DNA from: Peptococcaceae bacterium
Lineage (GTDB): Bacteria; Bacillota; Dehalobacteriia; UBA4068; UBA4997
Direction of reading: 5' to 3'
NCBI GenBank assembly: GCA_022797295.1
Contig: JAAWKH010000019.1
Span: 1-36,387, forward strand
Length of the DNA: 36,387 nt
Numbering within the stretch: position 1 is the stretch's first letter; each line of letters begins with the position of its first letter. Position numbers and translations under genes: made by a program. The notes under the pieces were generated by a model that saw nothing but the letters and a program-made list of their open reading frames with translations, did no database searches and had not been told where the DNA came from. Positions 15,641-22,297 of this stretch are shown in pieces.

Positions 15641-18301
15641 ATGGAAAATATATTGCAAATTAAGCATTTCAGCTTTGCTTATCCGGAGCAGAAGCGGCTG
15701 ACGCTGACGGATATAGATTTGAGCGTGGGTCGGGGCGAATTTTTGGTGTTGTGCGGCCCCTCCGGCTGCGGAAAATCTACGCTGCTGCGGCAGCTGAAAA
15801 CGGTGTTGGCTCCGCACGGGGAGCGGCAGGGAGAAATCCGCTTTGCCGGCCGGCCGCTGGCCGAGCTTGACCAGCGTGAGCAAAGCGCGCGGATTGGTTT
15901 TGTGCAGCAATCGCCGGATAACCAGATTGTGACGGATAAGGTTTGGCATGAACTGGCCTTTGGTCTGGAAAGCTTGGGAATGGATACGCCAACCATTCGC
16001 CGCCGGGTGGCAGAGATGGCCTCATACTTTGGTATTCAAAATTGGTTTTACAAGAATGTTACGGAACTTTCCGGCGGCCAAAAGCAGCTGTTGAATTTGG
16101 CCGCCATTATGGTTATGCAGCCGGATTTGCTGATTTTGGACGAGCCTACCTCGCAGCTGGACCCGATTGCCGCGGCGGATTTTCTGGCCACGGTGGGCAA
16201 GATTAATCGGGAACTGGGTGTTAGCGTAATACTGACGGAGCACCGGCTGGAGGAGGCTTTTCCGCTGGCCGGCCGGGTGGCTGTGCTGGACAAGGGGCGG
16301 CTTATCTGCACCGGCAAACCGGCGGAGGTTGGCGAGAGCCTGAAAACAATGGGACATAATATGTTTTTGGCTATGCCAACGCCAATGCGTGTTTGGGCGG
16401 CAACGCCAGCTGAGCAGGCCACGGCCTGCCCGGTGACGGTGGCGGAGGGTAAACAATGGCTGGAGCAGATTGCCGGGCAAATGCAGCCAGATTTACTGCC
16501 AGCGGAGCCGGTTTATACATATCCAAAGGAGCCGGTAATTGCAGCAGAGGATTTGTGGTTTAAATATGATAAAGAACTGCCGGACGTAGTTAAGGGGCTT
16601 AATTTGCAGGTGCAAAAAGGGGAATTGCTAGCTTTGCTTGGCGGCAACGGCACCGGCAAAACCACCAGCCTGAAGTTGCTGGCCGGTTTGCTTAAACCAT
16701 ATCGGGGCGATGTGCAGATAAAAGGTAGCGTGGGAGTTTTGCCGCAAAATCCGCAAACTTTGTTTGTGAAAAAAACTGTTCGAGAGGATTTGTTTGAGAT
16801 ATTGCAGGGGCGCAAATTAAGCCAGGCGCAAAAGGAGCAGAATGTGTCTGGCGTGGTGCAACTGTGCAGGCTGGCGGATTTGTTGGACAGGCATCCTTAC
16901 GACCTTTCCGGCGGCGAGCAGCAGCGGGCGGCATTGGCTAAGGTGCTGCTGCTGGCTCCGGATATTTTGTTGCTGGACGAGCCAACCAAGGGGCTGGACG
17001 CTGAGTTTAAGCAGGCACTGGCCGAGATTTTGCAGACTTTGTTGGCAAAGGGTGTAACTATTTTGATGGTGAGCCACGATGTTGAGTTTTGCGCGGCTTA
17101 TGCGCACCGCTGCGCCCTGTTTTTTGACGGCAGCGTGGTGACGGAGGCCGGGCCGCGGCAGTTTTTTTCCGGCAACAGCTTTTACACCACGACGGCCAAC
17201 CGCATGGCCAGGGGCGTTGTGTCGCAGGCGGTGACGGCGGAGGATTTGGTTGCCGTTTGCGGCGGCGCACCTCCGGCGAGGGCTCCTTTGGCGGTGGCCG
17301 AAGACTGGCGTTTGCCGGAGCCGGAGGCCGGCAGTGCGGATTGGCAGCCGCCGAAGCTGCCCCTGTGGCGCAAGATACTGGCCGGCGTGTCCGGCCTGGC
17401 TGCCGCGGCTTTGTTTATTAAGGCGGTTTGCAACACTAATTTAAGCGATATTATTACGGCTGACGGTTTGGCGGTTGAAGCATATAGCACGGCAGGCGAT
17501 ACTTTGCTGTTTGTGACGGTGATGTTGGTGTTTTCTCTGGCGGTGGGGCGGCGATCGGCTCCGCCAATGGGCAGCATGTTGCAGGTGGCTAAGGAGCAGC
17601 GGCATTTGACCAGGCGCACCATTGCGGCGGCGGTGATGATATTGCTGCTGATACCTCTAACCCTGTTTGTTGGTGTGTATTACTTGCAGGATAATAAATA
17701 TTATTTTATTATGATGCTGGTGCTGTTGGAATGTATGCTGCCTTTCTTTCTGGTGTTTGAGGGGCGCAAACCGCAGGCCAGGGAACTGGTGATTATTGCG
17801 GTGCTGTGTGCCATTGGCGTGGCCGGGCGGTCGGCTTTCTTTATGCTGCCGCAGTTTAAACCAGTTATGGCCTTGACGATTGTGGCTGGTGTGGCTTTTG
17901 GCGGCGAGTCCGGCTTTCTGGTGGGCGCTATGACAATGCTGGTATCTAATATGCTGCTTTCGCAGGGGCCGTGGACGCCCTGGCAGATGTTTTGTATGGG
18001 GATAATCGGCTTTTTGGCCGGCGTGCTGTTCCGCAAGGGCTGGCTGCGGCGTAGTCGTCTTTCCTTGTGTATTTTTGGGGCTTTGGCGGCTGTGCTGGTT
18101 TACGGCGGTATTATTAACAGCAGTTGGGCTTTGCTTTATGGCGGCGATTTTAGCTGGGCGGTGCTGATAAGTTATCTGATTAGCGGTTTCCCTTTCGATT
18201 GCGTGCATGGGGCGGCAACGGCAATTTTCCTGTGGCTGGCTGCGGAGCCGATGCTGGAGAAGCTTGACCGGATTAAGGTTAAATACGGTTTGGTGGAGTG
18301 A
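15641..18301 (+). CDS. Fused ECF transporter EcfA-EcfA'-S component
   Basis: 886 residues that combine three usually separate ECF subunits. ABC domain 1 (about 1-245) has Walker A GPSGCGKSTLL, Q-loop FVQQSPDNQ, signature LSGGQK, Walker B LLILDEPTSQLD and switch TEHRLEEA. ABC domain 2 (about 295-510) has GGNGTGKTTS, LPQNPQTLF, LSGGEQQR, ILLLDEPTKGLD and SHDVEF. Both sites look catalytically complete. From about 573 on it is membrane: some four helices (573-710), then an S-component-like block (about 713-870, ELVIIAVLCAIGVAGRSAFF, FGGESGFLVGAMTMLVSNML). With ecfT it makes a complete importer. The substrate is inferred to be cobalamin, cobinamide or another corrinoid from the riboswitches and neighbours; cobalt is less likely given the salvage enzymes. 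Confidence 0.88.
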   Translation: MENILQIKHFSFAYPEQKRLTLTDIDLSVGRGEFLVLCGPSGCGKSTLLRQLKTVLAPHGERQGEIRFAGRPLAELDQREQSARIGFVQQSPDNQIVTDKVWHELAFGLESLGMDTPTIRRRVAEMASYFGIQNWFYKNVTELSGGQKQLLNLAAIMVMQPDLLILDEPTSQLDPIAAADFLATVGKINRELGVSVILTEHRLEEAFPLAGRVAVLDKGRLICTGKPAEVGESLKTMGHNMFLAMPTPMRVWAATPAEQATACPVTVAEGKQWLEQIAGQMQPDLLPAEPVYTYPKEPVIAAEDLWFKYDKELPDVVKGLNLQVQKGELLALLGGNGTGKTTSLKLLAGLLKPYRGDVQIKGSVGVLPQNPQTLFVKKTVREDLFEILQGRKLSQAQKEQNVSGVVQLCRLADLLDRHPYDLSGGEQQRAALAKVLLLAPDILLLDEPTKGLDAEFKQALAEILQTLLAKGVTILMVSHDVEFCAAYAHRCALFFDGSVVTEAGPRQFFSGNSFYTTTANRMARGVVSQAVTAEDLVAVCGGAPPARAPLAVAEDWRLPEPEAGSADWQPPKLPLWRKILAGVSGLAAAALFIKAVCNTNLSDIITADGLAVEAYSTAGDTLLFVTVMLVFSLAVGRRSAPPMGSMLQVAKEQRHLTRRTIAAAVMILLLIPLTLFVGVYYLQDNKYYFIMMLVLLECMLPFFLVFEGRKPQARELVIIAVLCAIGVAGRSAFFMLPQFKPVMALTIVAGVAFGGESGFLVGAMTMLVSNMLLSQGPWTPWQMFCMGIIGFLAGVLFRKGWLRRSRLSLCIFGALAAVLVYGGIINSSWALLYGGDFSWAVLISYLISGFPFDCVHGAATAIFLWLAAEPMLEKLDRIKVKYGLVE

Positions 18302-18312
18302 GGTGATATATT

Positions 18313-19254
18313 GTGAAGTCTTTAAGTTTTGTTAAAACATTTTTGTTTGCTTTCTTAATTGTGTTTAATGTATTTGCTTTGGGTACAGACCATGCCTTGG
18401 CCTATGATAGTTCCCTGCCGGTTTATGTCAACGAGGAGCCAAGCGGTTATAAAGCGGTTGTTGTTAATGGAGAATGGTATATAAAGCTACGTGATATTTG
18501 TGCTATTTATTTTGTGGAAATAAATTACGATGATGCTACGCAAACGATTACAATTTATGATGAGCCAACGCCAACGAAATTGAAATTACTTGGCGATAAG
18601 GTGGCTGAAAATGAAAAAATGTTTGTGGAAAATGGCTATGTATATGTTCCCTTAAAAAATAGCGGTGTAGTAACTTTTAAGAGCTGGCATAAGCCGCAGG
18701 GACATTTAGATGTGCAGCGCACATTCAGCTTTAATAATGGCTCCTGGTCATTGAATGATAGTCGGCAGCAGGTTGGTGACTTTGAATATGCTGTATTTGA
18801 CAGAACCGGATATTCAGAGTCAACACTTAATAAAGATTATGTATGGCAATTTAAAACGAATGGATGCTGTCGTGCTGTGGCAGTATATTGGCGGCAAATT
18901 ACTTCTTTTGTTGTTGACGGCGATGATATCTTTATTGTCGGCAGAGATACCTGGAATGCCAGTGATGTGATGAAATTTTCCTTAATAGATGGTACGGAAA
19001 CCAGATTGGGCCAACTTGGCTATGATTATGGGGATAACCTGACTTGGGCTGCGCATTATAGTCCGGACATAGAGCCTTTGCCGCACACCGGCATGGTTGT
19101 GCGTGAAGACGGCGTTTATACTGTGGGTTACAGCCGAGCAGGTTTTTTTGAGAATAATGTAATCGATAAGGATATTTTTCTGGATACTTATGCTTATTAT
19201 CGTTTGGATAAAAATGGCGGAAAGCACGAAAAAGTTGCCAACTGGCCAGAATAA
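18313..19254 (+). CDS. Exported stalk-domain (copper-amine-oxidase N-domain-like) protein
   Basis: 313 residues. The GTG start at 18313 lies behind GAGGTG, 11 bases after the ECF fusion. A signal peptide covers about 1-30 (LSFVKTFLFAFLIVFNVFALG, cleavage near ALA-Y). Residues 35-120 resemble the stalk domain found in many Bacillota surface proteins (VYVNEEPSGYKAVVVNGEWYIKLRDI, then YDDATQTITIYDE). That run is split here only for quoting; the rest is unrecognised. The C-terminal 190 residues are rich in aromatic residues and Asp and may be beta-rich (GDDIFIVGRDTW, REDGVYTVGYSRAG), perhaps a small propeller-like fold. There is no SLH or sortase signal. As last gene of the operon it may be an accessory extracellular factor. 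No specific function can be assigned. Confidence 0.7.
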   Translation: MKSLSFVKTFLFAFLIVFNVFALGTDHALAYDSSLPVYVNEEPSGYKAVVVNGEWYIKLRDICAIYFVEINYDDATQTITIYDEPTPTKLKLLGDKVAENEKMFVENGYVYVPLKNSGVVTFKSWHKPQGHLDVQRTFSFNNGSWSLNDSRQQVGDFEYAVFDRTGYSESTLNKDYVWQFKTNGCCRAVAVYWRQITSFVVDGDDIFIVGRDTWNASDVMKFSLIDGTETRLGQLGYDYGDNLTWAAHYSPDIEPLPHTGMVVREDGVYTVGYSRAGFFENNVIDKDIFLDTYAYYRLDKNGGKHEKVANWPE

Positions 19255-19583
19255 ATAGTAATAGTCCTCTTGTTTCTATCCTGTGAACTGGATATAAGCA
19301 AGAGGACGCTTACCGAAAGGAGTTTTATCTTGAAAGGAGGACAAAACTTACAAAAAAGTCAGCTCCTGGAAAGATTCAAGGTTAGACAGATACTAAATGA
19401 ACTCTTCAAGCCGGCTGATTGCTGCCTACTTTCAGCAATCAGCCGGACTTAAAGATTTACAGAAAAAATTCAACCGTGGATTTAGAAAAATATTAGTAAT
19501 GTCTGGTTCCGGGAATTGAACCAAAAACACAACAAGCTGTAAACGGAAAGATTTAACAAAAAAAGCCAACCGCAATGGGATGG
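19255..19583. other. Intergenic region with two hairpins, no convincing gene
   Basis: A 9-bp stem (GTCCTCTTG 19264-19272 with CAAGAGGAC 19299-19307) lies ten bases after the stalk-protein stop. A 17-bp stem with one bulged base (19408-19424 with 19433-19450, around GCCGGCTGATTGCTG) follows. Neither has a U-run on either strand. A TTG-started 40-codon frame (19330-19452) behind GAAAGGAG ends inside the second hairpin and matches nothing I recognise. On the minus strand, where riboswitch 3 would be read, there is no gene. Confidence 0.5.
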
Positions 19584-19616
19584 CAAAAAAATAAACGATT
19601 CTCTGGTGGAATCGTT
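19584..19616 (-). terminator. Minus-strand intrinsic terminator of riboswitch 3
   Basis: An 8-bp perfect stem (AACGATTC 19594-19601 with GAATCGTT 19609-19616) and a 7-base loop. Read on the minus strand it is followed by TTATTTTTTT. It lies about 50 bases after the minus-strand aptamer, the usual place for a riboswitch expression platform. Confidence 0.8.
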
Positions 19617-19664
19617 GAAAGAAAAATAATAAAGTCTGCTAAGCCTCCCACCCTAAAGGCTTTA

Positions 19665-19775
19665 ACAAACCCTTTTCAATCGGTAACCTGACTTATGCCA
19701 GCTGACGCTGACAATCACAGTAGAGCTTGGACTGTGTCGGATTTTCACCGACTTCCCCGCTTGAAAGGTTTTATT
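19665..19775 (-). promoter_or_regulatory. Cobalamin riboswitch 3 (minus strand, orphan)
   Basis: Read on the minus strand: GGGGAAGTCGGTGAAAATCC, then GACACAGTCC and CTACTGTGA, a peripheral stem, and the B12 box GCATAAGTCAGGTTACCG (19681-19698). A closing P1-like pairing joins CCTTTCAA (about 19760-19772) with TTGAAAAGGG (about 19668-19680). It has its own promoter (19808-19836) and terminator. No minus-strand gene follows; read-through would run antisense into the stalk-domain gene and the 3' end of the ECF operon. Either its gene was lost or it controls an antisense RNA. Confidence 0.9.
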
Positions 19776-19807
19776 TGGAATATTTAGTTGTTAAAAATTA
19801 TGCGTTT

Positions 19808-19836
19808 ATTTTAATACAGAAAAATAGGATTGTCAA
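19808..19836 (-). promoter_or_regulatory. Minus-strand sigma-A promoter for riboswitch 3
   Basis: On the minus strand TTGACA (19836-19831) and TAAAAT (19813-19808) are separated by 17 bases. The site lies in an AT-rich stretch shared with the divergent promoter of riboswitch 4. Confidence 0.75.
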
Positions 19837-19894
19837 TAGCTTTTTGAAAAATTTTTTCAGAAAAAAATAAAAAATAATATTTTACAAAATGGTA

Positions 19895-19923
19895 TTGCAT
19901 TTTAAAAAAATTGGGTGTATACT
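19895..19923 (+). promoter_or_regulatory. Plus-strand sigma-A promoter for riboswitch 4
   Basis: TTGCAT (19895-19900) and TATACT (19918-19923) with a 17-base spacer, about 40 bases before the riboswitch 4 aptamer. It is divergent from the riboswitch 3 promoter. Confidence 0.7.
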
Positions 19924-19954
19924 GAAAAAAAGATATTTGAAAAGAAGAATATAT

Positions 19955-20135
19955 TATATAAGCGTGTCGTGAGGAAGCCGGTGTAATTCCGGGACAGATA
20001 ACTCGCTACTGTGAATTGTTGCTGTTTCTTCGTTTAGTCACTGTTCAATGTTTTGGATGGGAAGGCAAGGAGATTACAGTTTGCATCAGAAATTTTTGGT
20101 GCAGAAGCATAAGTCAGGATATTCATGGCACAGGC
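19955..20135 (+). promoter_or_regulatory. Cobalamin riboswitch 4
   Basis: The aptamer core reads GAGGAAGCCGGTGTAATTCC, then GGGACAG and CTCGCTACTGTGAATTG. A large peripheral region (about 20020-20105) follows, then a B12 box variant, GCATAAGTCAGGATATTCATGG, near 20107-20128 (quoted as AAGTCAGGATATTCATG). The second half of the box departs from the consensus ACCTGCC, so affinity or kissing-loop geometry may differ from the other three. A 16-bp terminator follows at 20189-20257. The first gene downstream is the HNH-repeat protein at 20295, followed at 21526 by a secreted DUF4430 protein. Confidence 0.87.
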
Positions 20136-20188
20136 TCTTAAACAGGTCAGTTAGTTTGTTTGGGGCGACTTGAGGTCACGAAAATACG

Positions 20189-20257
20189 AGCGTGATGAAA
20201 TTTTTGTTTTCTAAAGATAGCCTTTGGAAAATTCAAAATTTCATCACGCTTTTTTTG
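20189..20257 (+). terminator. Intrinsic terminator of riboswitch 4
   Basis: A perfect 16-bp stem, AGCGTGATGAAATTTT (20189-20204) with AAAATTTCATCACGCT (20235-20250), followed by seven T. The 30-base loop can extend pairing further (TTTTC with GAAAA). It sits between the aptamer and the gene at 20295, as a transcription-termination platform would. Confidence 0.9.
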
Positions 20258-20294
20258 TTCTGAAAATATGAATAGAATTTGGTGGCGATAAATT

Positions 20295-20993
20295 ATGGGA
20301 AGAAGCAAGCGAAAACGTAATGGTGATAGAACAACCAGGGCATTGGCAAATATGGCTTTGCAGCTAAAAGAGCAAGCATTTAAGCGGAGGTTTGGCGAAC
20401 TCGACGACGATAAGCTGCTCAATTATCTGGCGTACTGCACTGAGGAATTGGGCATTGGGCCTGCCTGTACGGATGTTTTGGGGGCTGCTGTTTTGAAAGA
20501 GCGATTTGGCGATTGGGACAGGCTGTTGTTGAAAATTGGCCGGAAGCCTACGCCATATTGCGAGCGTGAAGATGTGTCGGGCTTGTTTGCCAGAGAAGTT
20601 GCTGCCCAGGCGGAAATACACAAAAAAATTGTGGCGGCAATGCAGCAAAATGAGAAGAATTTTGCATTTCAACATGCCGGTGATAGCGATGAGGAATTGC
20701 TTGAATATGTAAGGGGTTGGGCTAAAAGACTCAAGCGCACGCCTAGATATGATGAGGTTTTGGGCGGAGAATATATCAGGAAGCGATTTAAGAACGATTG
20801 GCAAAGGGTTCTGCATTTAGCTGGATTGAAGAGTTTTCCGGACGCTGCTCCCAGGCTGCACCGGCGGCCGATATATCTGGACGAGGCTAAAAAGCAGATG
20901 GGTGTTTATGTGGAGGAATGTATGCAGGAGATTGCTGCGATTATGAATGGTAAAAGGGTTAGTTATGTTGTGCCTGCTGAAAATGCGATGTGA
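20295..20993 (+). CDS. Protein with two homing-endonuclease-associated (HNH_repeat-like) domains
   Basis: 232 residues, basic at the N-terminus (MGRSKRKRNGDRTTRA). Two similar units are visible: about 36-86 (DDDKLLNYLAYCTEELG, then VLKERFGDWDRLLLKIGRKP) and about 131-183 (SDEELLEYVRGWAKRLKRTP, then YIRKRFKNDWQRVLHLAGL). This pattern (EELL, basic TP, RFG-W, AGL) is that of the homing-endonuclease-associated repeat, a small helical DNA-binding unit. No HNH, GIY-YIG or LAGLIDADG nuclease motif is present, so it is more likely a DNA-binding regulator than a nuclease. The ribosome binding site (GGTGG) is weak. It is the first gene after riboswitch 4, which would make its synthesis B12-repressed. 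The target is unknown. Confidence 0.72.
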   Translation: MGRSKRKRNGDRTTRALANMALQLKEQAFKRRFGELDDDKLLNYLAYCTEELGIGPACTDVLGAAVLKERFGDWDRLLLKIGRKPTPYCEREDVSGLFAREVAAQAEIHKKIVAAMQQNEKNFAFQHAGDSDEELLEYVRGWAKRLKRTPRYDEVLGGEYIRKRFKNDWQRVLHLAGLKSFPDAAPRLHRRPIYLDEAKKQMGVYVEECMQEIAAIMNGKRVSYVVPAENAM

Positions 20994-21310
20994 TTAAAAT
21001 AGTGAAGTCAAGTTAGATAAAGTTCAAAAAATGCGGATAGACGGCAGAGTGGTCGTTTTTATGTGTGGTTGTGCCTGTAAAGCCGGTGGGCGAGCGAGGC
21101 AATGGTTGGGTCTTTGAAATGTGCATAGGAGCCAAACAAAAGCTGGTGAAAAACTGCGCCCTGTTTGGCTCCAAAAGATAACTTTTGAAAACTCGGCTTT
21201 GGGCTGTTTGCCTTATGGGGCAGGCAATCCAGAGCCGGGCTTTCAAGGCCGGATTTTTGGTTTTGTCGGCTCGGCAAAATACAAAAATAATCATTGAAAG
21301 GGAGGTGTTT
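20994..21310 (+). ncRNA. Strongly structured intergenic region, possible RNA element
   Basis: Two strong hairpins lie here. An 11-bp perfect stem joins GGAGCCAAACA (21128-21138) with TGTTTGGCTCC (21162-21172). A roughly 18-bp stem joins TTGAAAACTCGGCTTTGG (21185-21202) with CCAGAGCCGGGCTTTCAA (21229-21246), with one mismatch and two G-U pairs. Minus-strand open frames of 72 and 104 codons cover the same bases, but neither has a ribosome binding site, and I read them as by-products of the pairing. No B12 box is present. It may be a leader or small RNA between the HNH-repeat gene and the DUF4430 gene. Confidence 0.4.
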
Positions 21311-21394
21311 ATGTTGAAAAACAACATATTCGGCTTAACAGAGATGGCTATTTTAAGGTGGCATTCTGTTACAGCCGAGCTGAAAGGGTGTTAG
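21311..21394 (+). CDS. Possible 27-residue leader peptide
   Basis: ATG 21311 is preceded by GGGAGGTG at 21300-21306 (spacing about five) and opens a 27-codon frame, MLKNNIFGLTEMAILRWHSV..., ending at TAG 21392-21394. It lies directly before a run of hairpins in the leader of the DUF4430 gene. A translated leader peptide could couple to those hairpins. The peptide matches nothing I recognise, and chance is possible. Confidence 0.35.
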   Translation: MLKNNIFGLTEMAILRWHSVTAELKGC

Positions 21395-21510
21395 AGTGTC
21401 AGAGGAGCTTCTGACTGGGCGGCGAATGTGTCAGTCTGCGTTTGCTGCCGAGAGGGTAAGACTGTGAAAAGTGTATCCCTGCGGCAGGGAGCCGCAAAAA
21501 AATTATTTTT
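21395..21510 (+). promoter_or_regulatory. Structured 5' leader of the secreted DUF4430 gene
   Basis: Three hairpins in series: GTCAGA/TCTGAC (21398-21415), CAGTCT/AGACTG (21432-21464), and GCGGC/GCCGC (21481-21495), which competes with CCCTG/CAGGG (21477-21489). The last pair are mutually exclusive and lie 16 bases before the ribosome binding site AAGGAGG (21511-21517). It does not match the cobalamin riboswitch pattern or another class I can name. Confidence 0.4.
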
Positions 21511-21525
21511 AAGGAGGTATGACTT

Positions 21526-22143
21526 ATGAAAAAGTTGTACGCATTGTTTCTCTCGTTGGTTATGATGTTTGCCTTTGCAAGCACTGCTATGGCAGCCGAA
21601 GCACCTGCTTATCCGACTGAACCGGGTTTTTATGTTCAGTGGACAACAAACGGAGCCTATGAACTTCAGGCTGTAACCGTTCAGGACGGCGAATCCGTTT
21701 ATGATTTGGTTATAAAAACTTTTACTGCTGAGCGTGCTAAATTTACCTCTGTACCAAGCACTATTGGTGATAAAACTGGGATGGTTTTGAAATCCTTGGA
21801 CGGCAAGGGTTCTGTTCCCTATAATTCGGAAGTTCTGAAACCCTATCAATACTATACCTCTGCTGTTAAAGACGCTACTCTGGCAAGAGTAAACGATGCT
21901 TTGTTGGCAAAATATTCTGACAGCGATGGTTTGGGTCTGTGGATGGGCAATGGCACCGGTTATTCTAACGATGGCCCGTATATGGCTTATGTTGGCGATG
22001 ACTGGACATTTACTGTTAATGGCAGCAGACCGCTTGATCCTAATGATTCAAGTGTTGAATTGTATATGAATCAGGCCGCTGTGGATGCTGGTGATATAAT
22101 CGTTTTGAGTTATGGTGAAACAATCGAGGTTTGGGAGTATTAA
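21526..22143 (+). CDS. Secreted DUF4430-like protein
   Basis: 205 residues. The ATG follows AAGGAGG at nine bases. A signal peptide covers about 1-24 (MKKLYALFLSLVMMFAFAST, cleavage AMA-A). The mature protein is one domain that resembles DUF4430: a strand set starting GFYVQWTTNGAYELQAVTV, then DGESVYDLVIKTF (the family's S-V-x-D-V helix), DDWTFTVNGSRPLD (the W-x-y-x-VNG strand) and AGDIIVLSYGETIEVWEY at the end. It has no anchor, so it is released or held by partners. Size and lack of SLH make it a candidate free carrier. A terminator follows at 22161, so it ends the riboswitch 4 transcript. Ligand binding is inferred only. Confidence 0.8.
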   Translation: MKKLYALFLSLVMMFAFASTAMAAEAPAYPTEPGFYVQWTTNGAYELQAVTVQDGESVYDLVIKTFTAERAKFTSVPSTIGDKTGMVLKSLDGKGSVPYNSEVLKPYQYYTSAVKDATLARVNDALLAKYSDSDGLGLWMGNGTGYSNDGPYMAYVGDDWTFTVNGSRPLDPNDSSVELYMNQAAVDAGDIIVLSYGETIEVWEY

Positions 22144-22160
22144 AAATAATTTGATAAGTC

Positions 22161-22196
22161 AGAGGGGAGCGGCATTGCGCCGCCCCTCTCCTTTTT
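22161..22196 (+). terminator. Intrinsic terminator after the secreted DUF4430 gene
   Basis: A GC-rich stem, AGAGGGG plus CGGC on the left with GCCGCCCCTCT on the right (2-base bulge, 5-base loop), followed by CCTTTTT. It lies 18 bases after the stop codon. Confidence 0.88.
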
Positions 22197-22205
22197 ATAA
22201 TACCA

Positions 22206-22264
22206 TTAAATCACCTTTCCTTTATCATAATAAAATTTTATTTGTTAAAGCAAAGGTGATTTAA
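22206..22264. promoter_or_regulatory. 13-bp inverted repeat overlapping a promoter
   Basis: TTAAATCACCTTT (22206-22218) and AAAGGTGATTTAA (22252-22264) are perfect inverted repeats separated by 33 bases. The loop adds CTTTA/TAAAG pairing. The right arm fills the spacer of the predicted promoter for the second giant gene, so this may be an operator; a long hairpin is the alternative if transcription starts upstream. Confidence 0.5.
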
Positions 22265-22270
22265 TATTAA
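22242..22270 (+). promoter_or_regulatory. Predicted sigma-A promoter of the second giant gene
   Basis: TTGTTA (22242-22247) and TATTAA (22265-22270) with a 17-base spacer. Transcription would start near 22277, just before the ribosome binding site AGGAGG (22281-22286). That leaves no room for a riboswitch in this transcript. Confidence 0.45.
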
Positions 22271-22297
22271 AATATTGAACAGGAGGATTTGCAAAAA

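Noticed and set aside
19330..19452. 40-codon TTG-started frame behind GAAAGGAG
   Set aside because: Its second half is one arm and loop of a long hairpin, the start is TTG, and the peptide resembles nothing known to me.
19500..19545. tRNA T-arm-like sequence on the minus strand (TGGTTCAATTCCCGGAACCA)
   Set aside because: No acceptor, D or anticodon arms can be found around it; a short chance hairpin is enough.
21131..21170. Possible fifth cobalamin aptamer, from the string GCTGGTGAAAAACTGCGCCC
   Set aside because: It resembles a fragment of the aptamer core, but there is no ACTGT segment or B12 box, and the bases are used in an 11-bp hairpin loop.
21059..21327. Minus-strand open frames of 72 and 104 codons
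   Set aside because: No ribosome binding sites, and they cover two strong hairpins whose pairing forces open frames on both strands.
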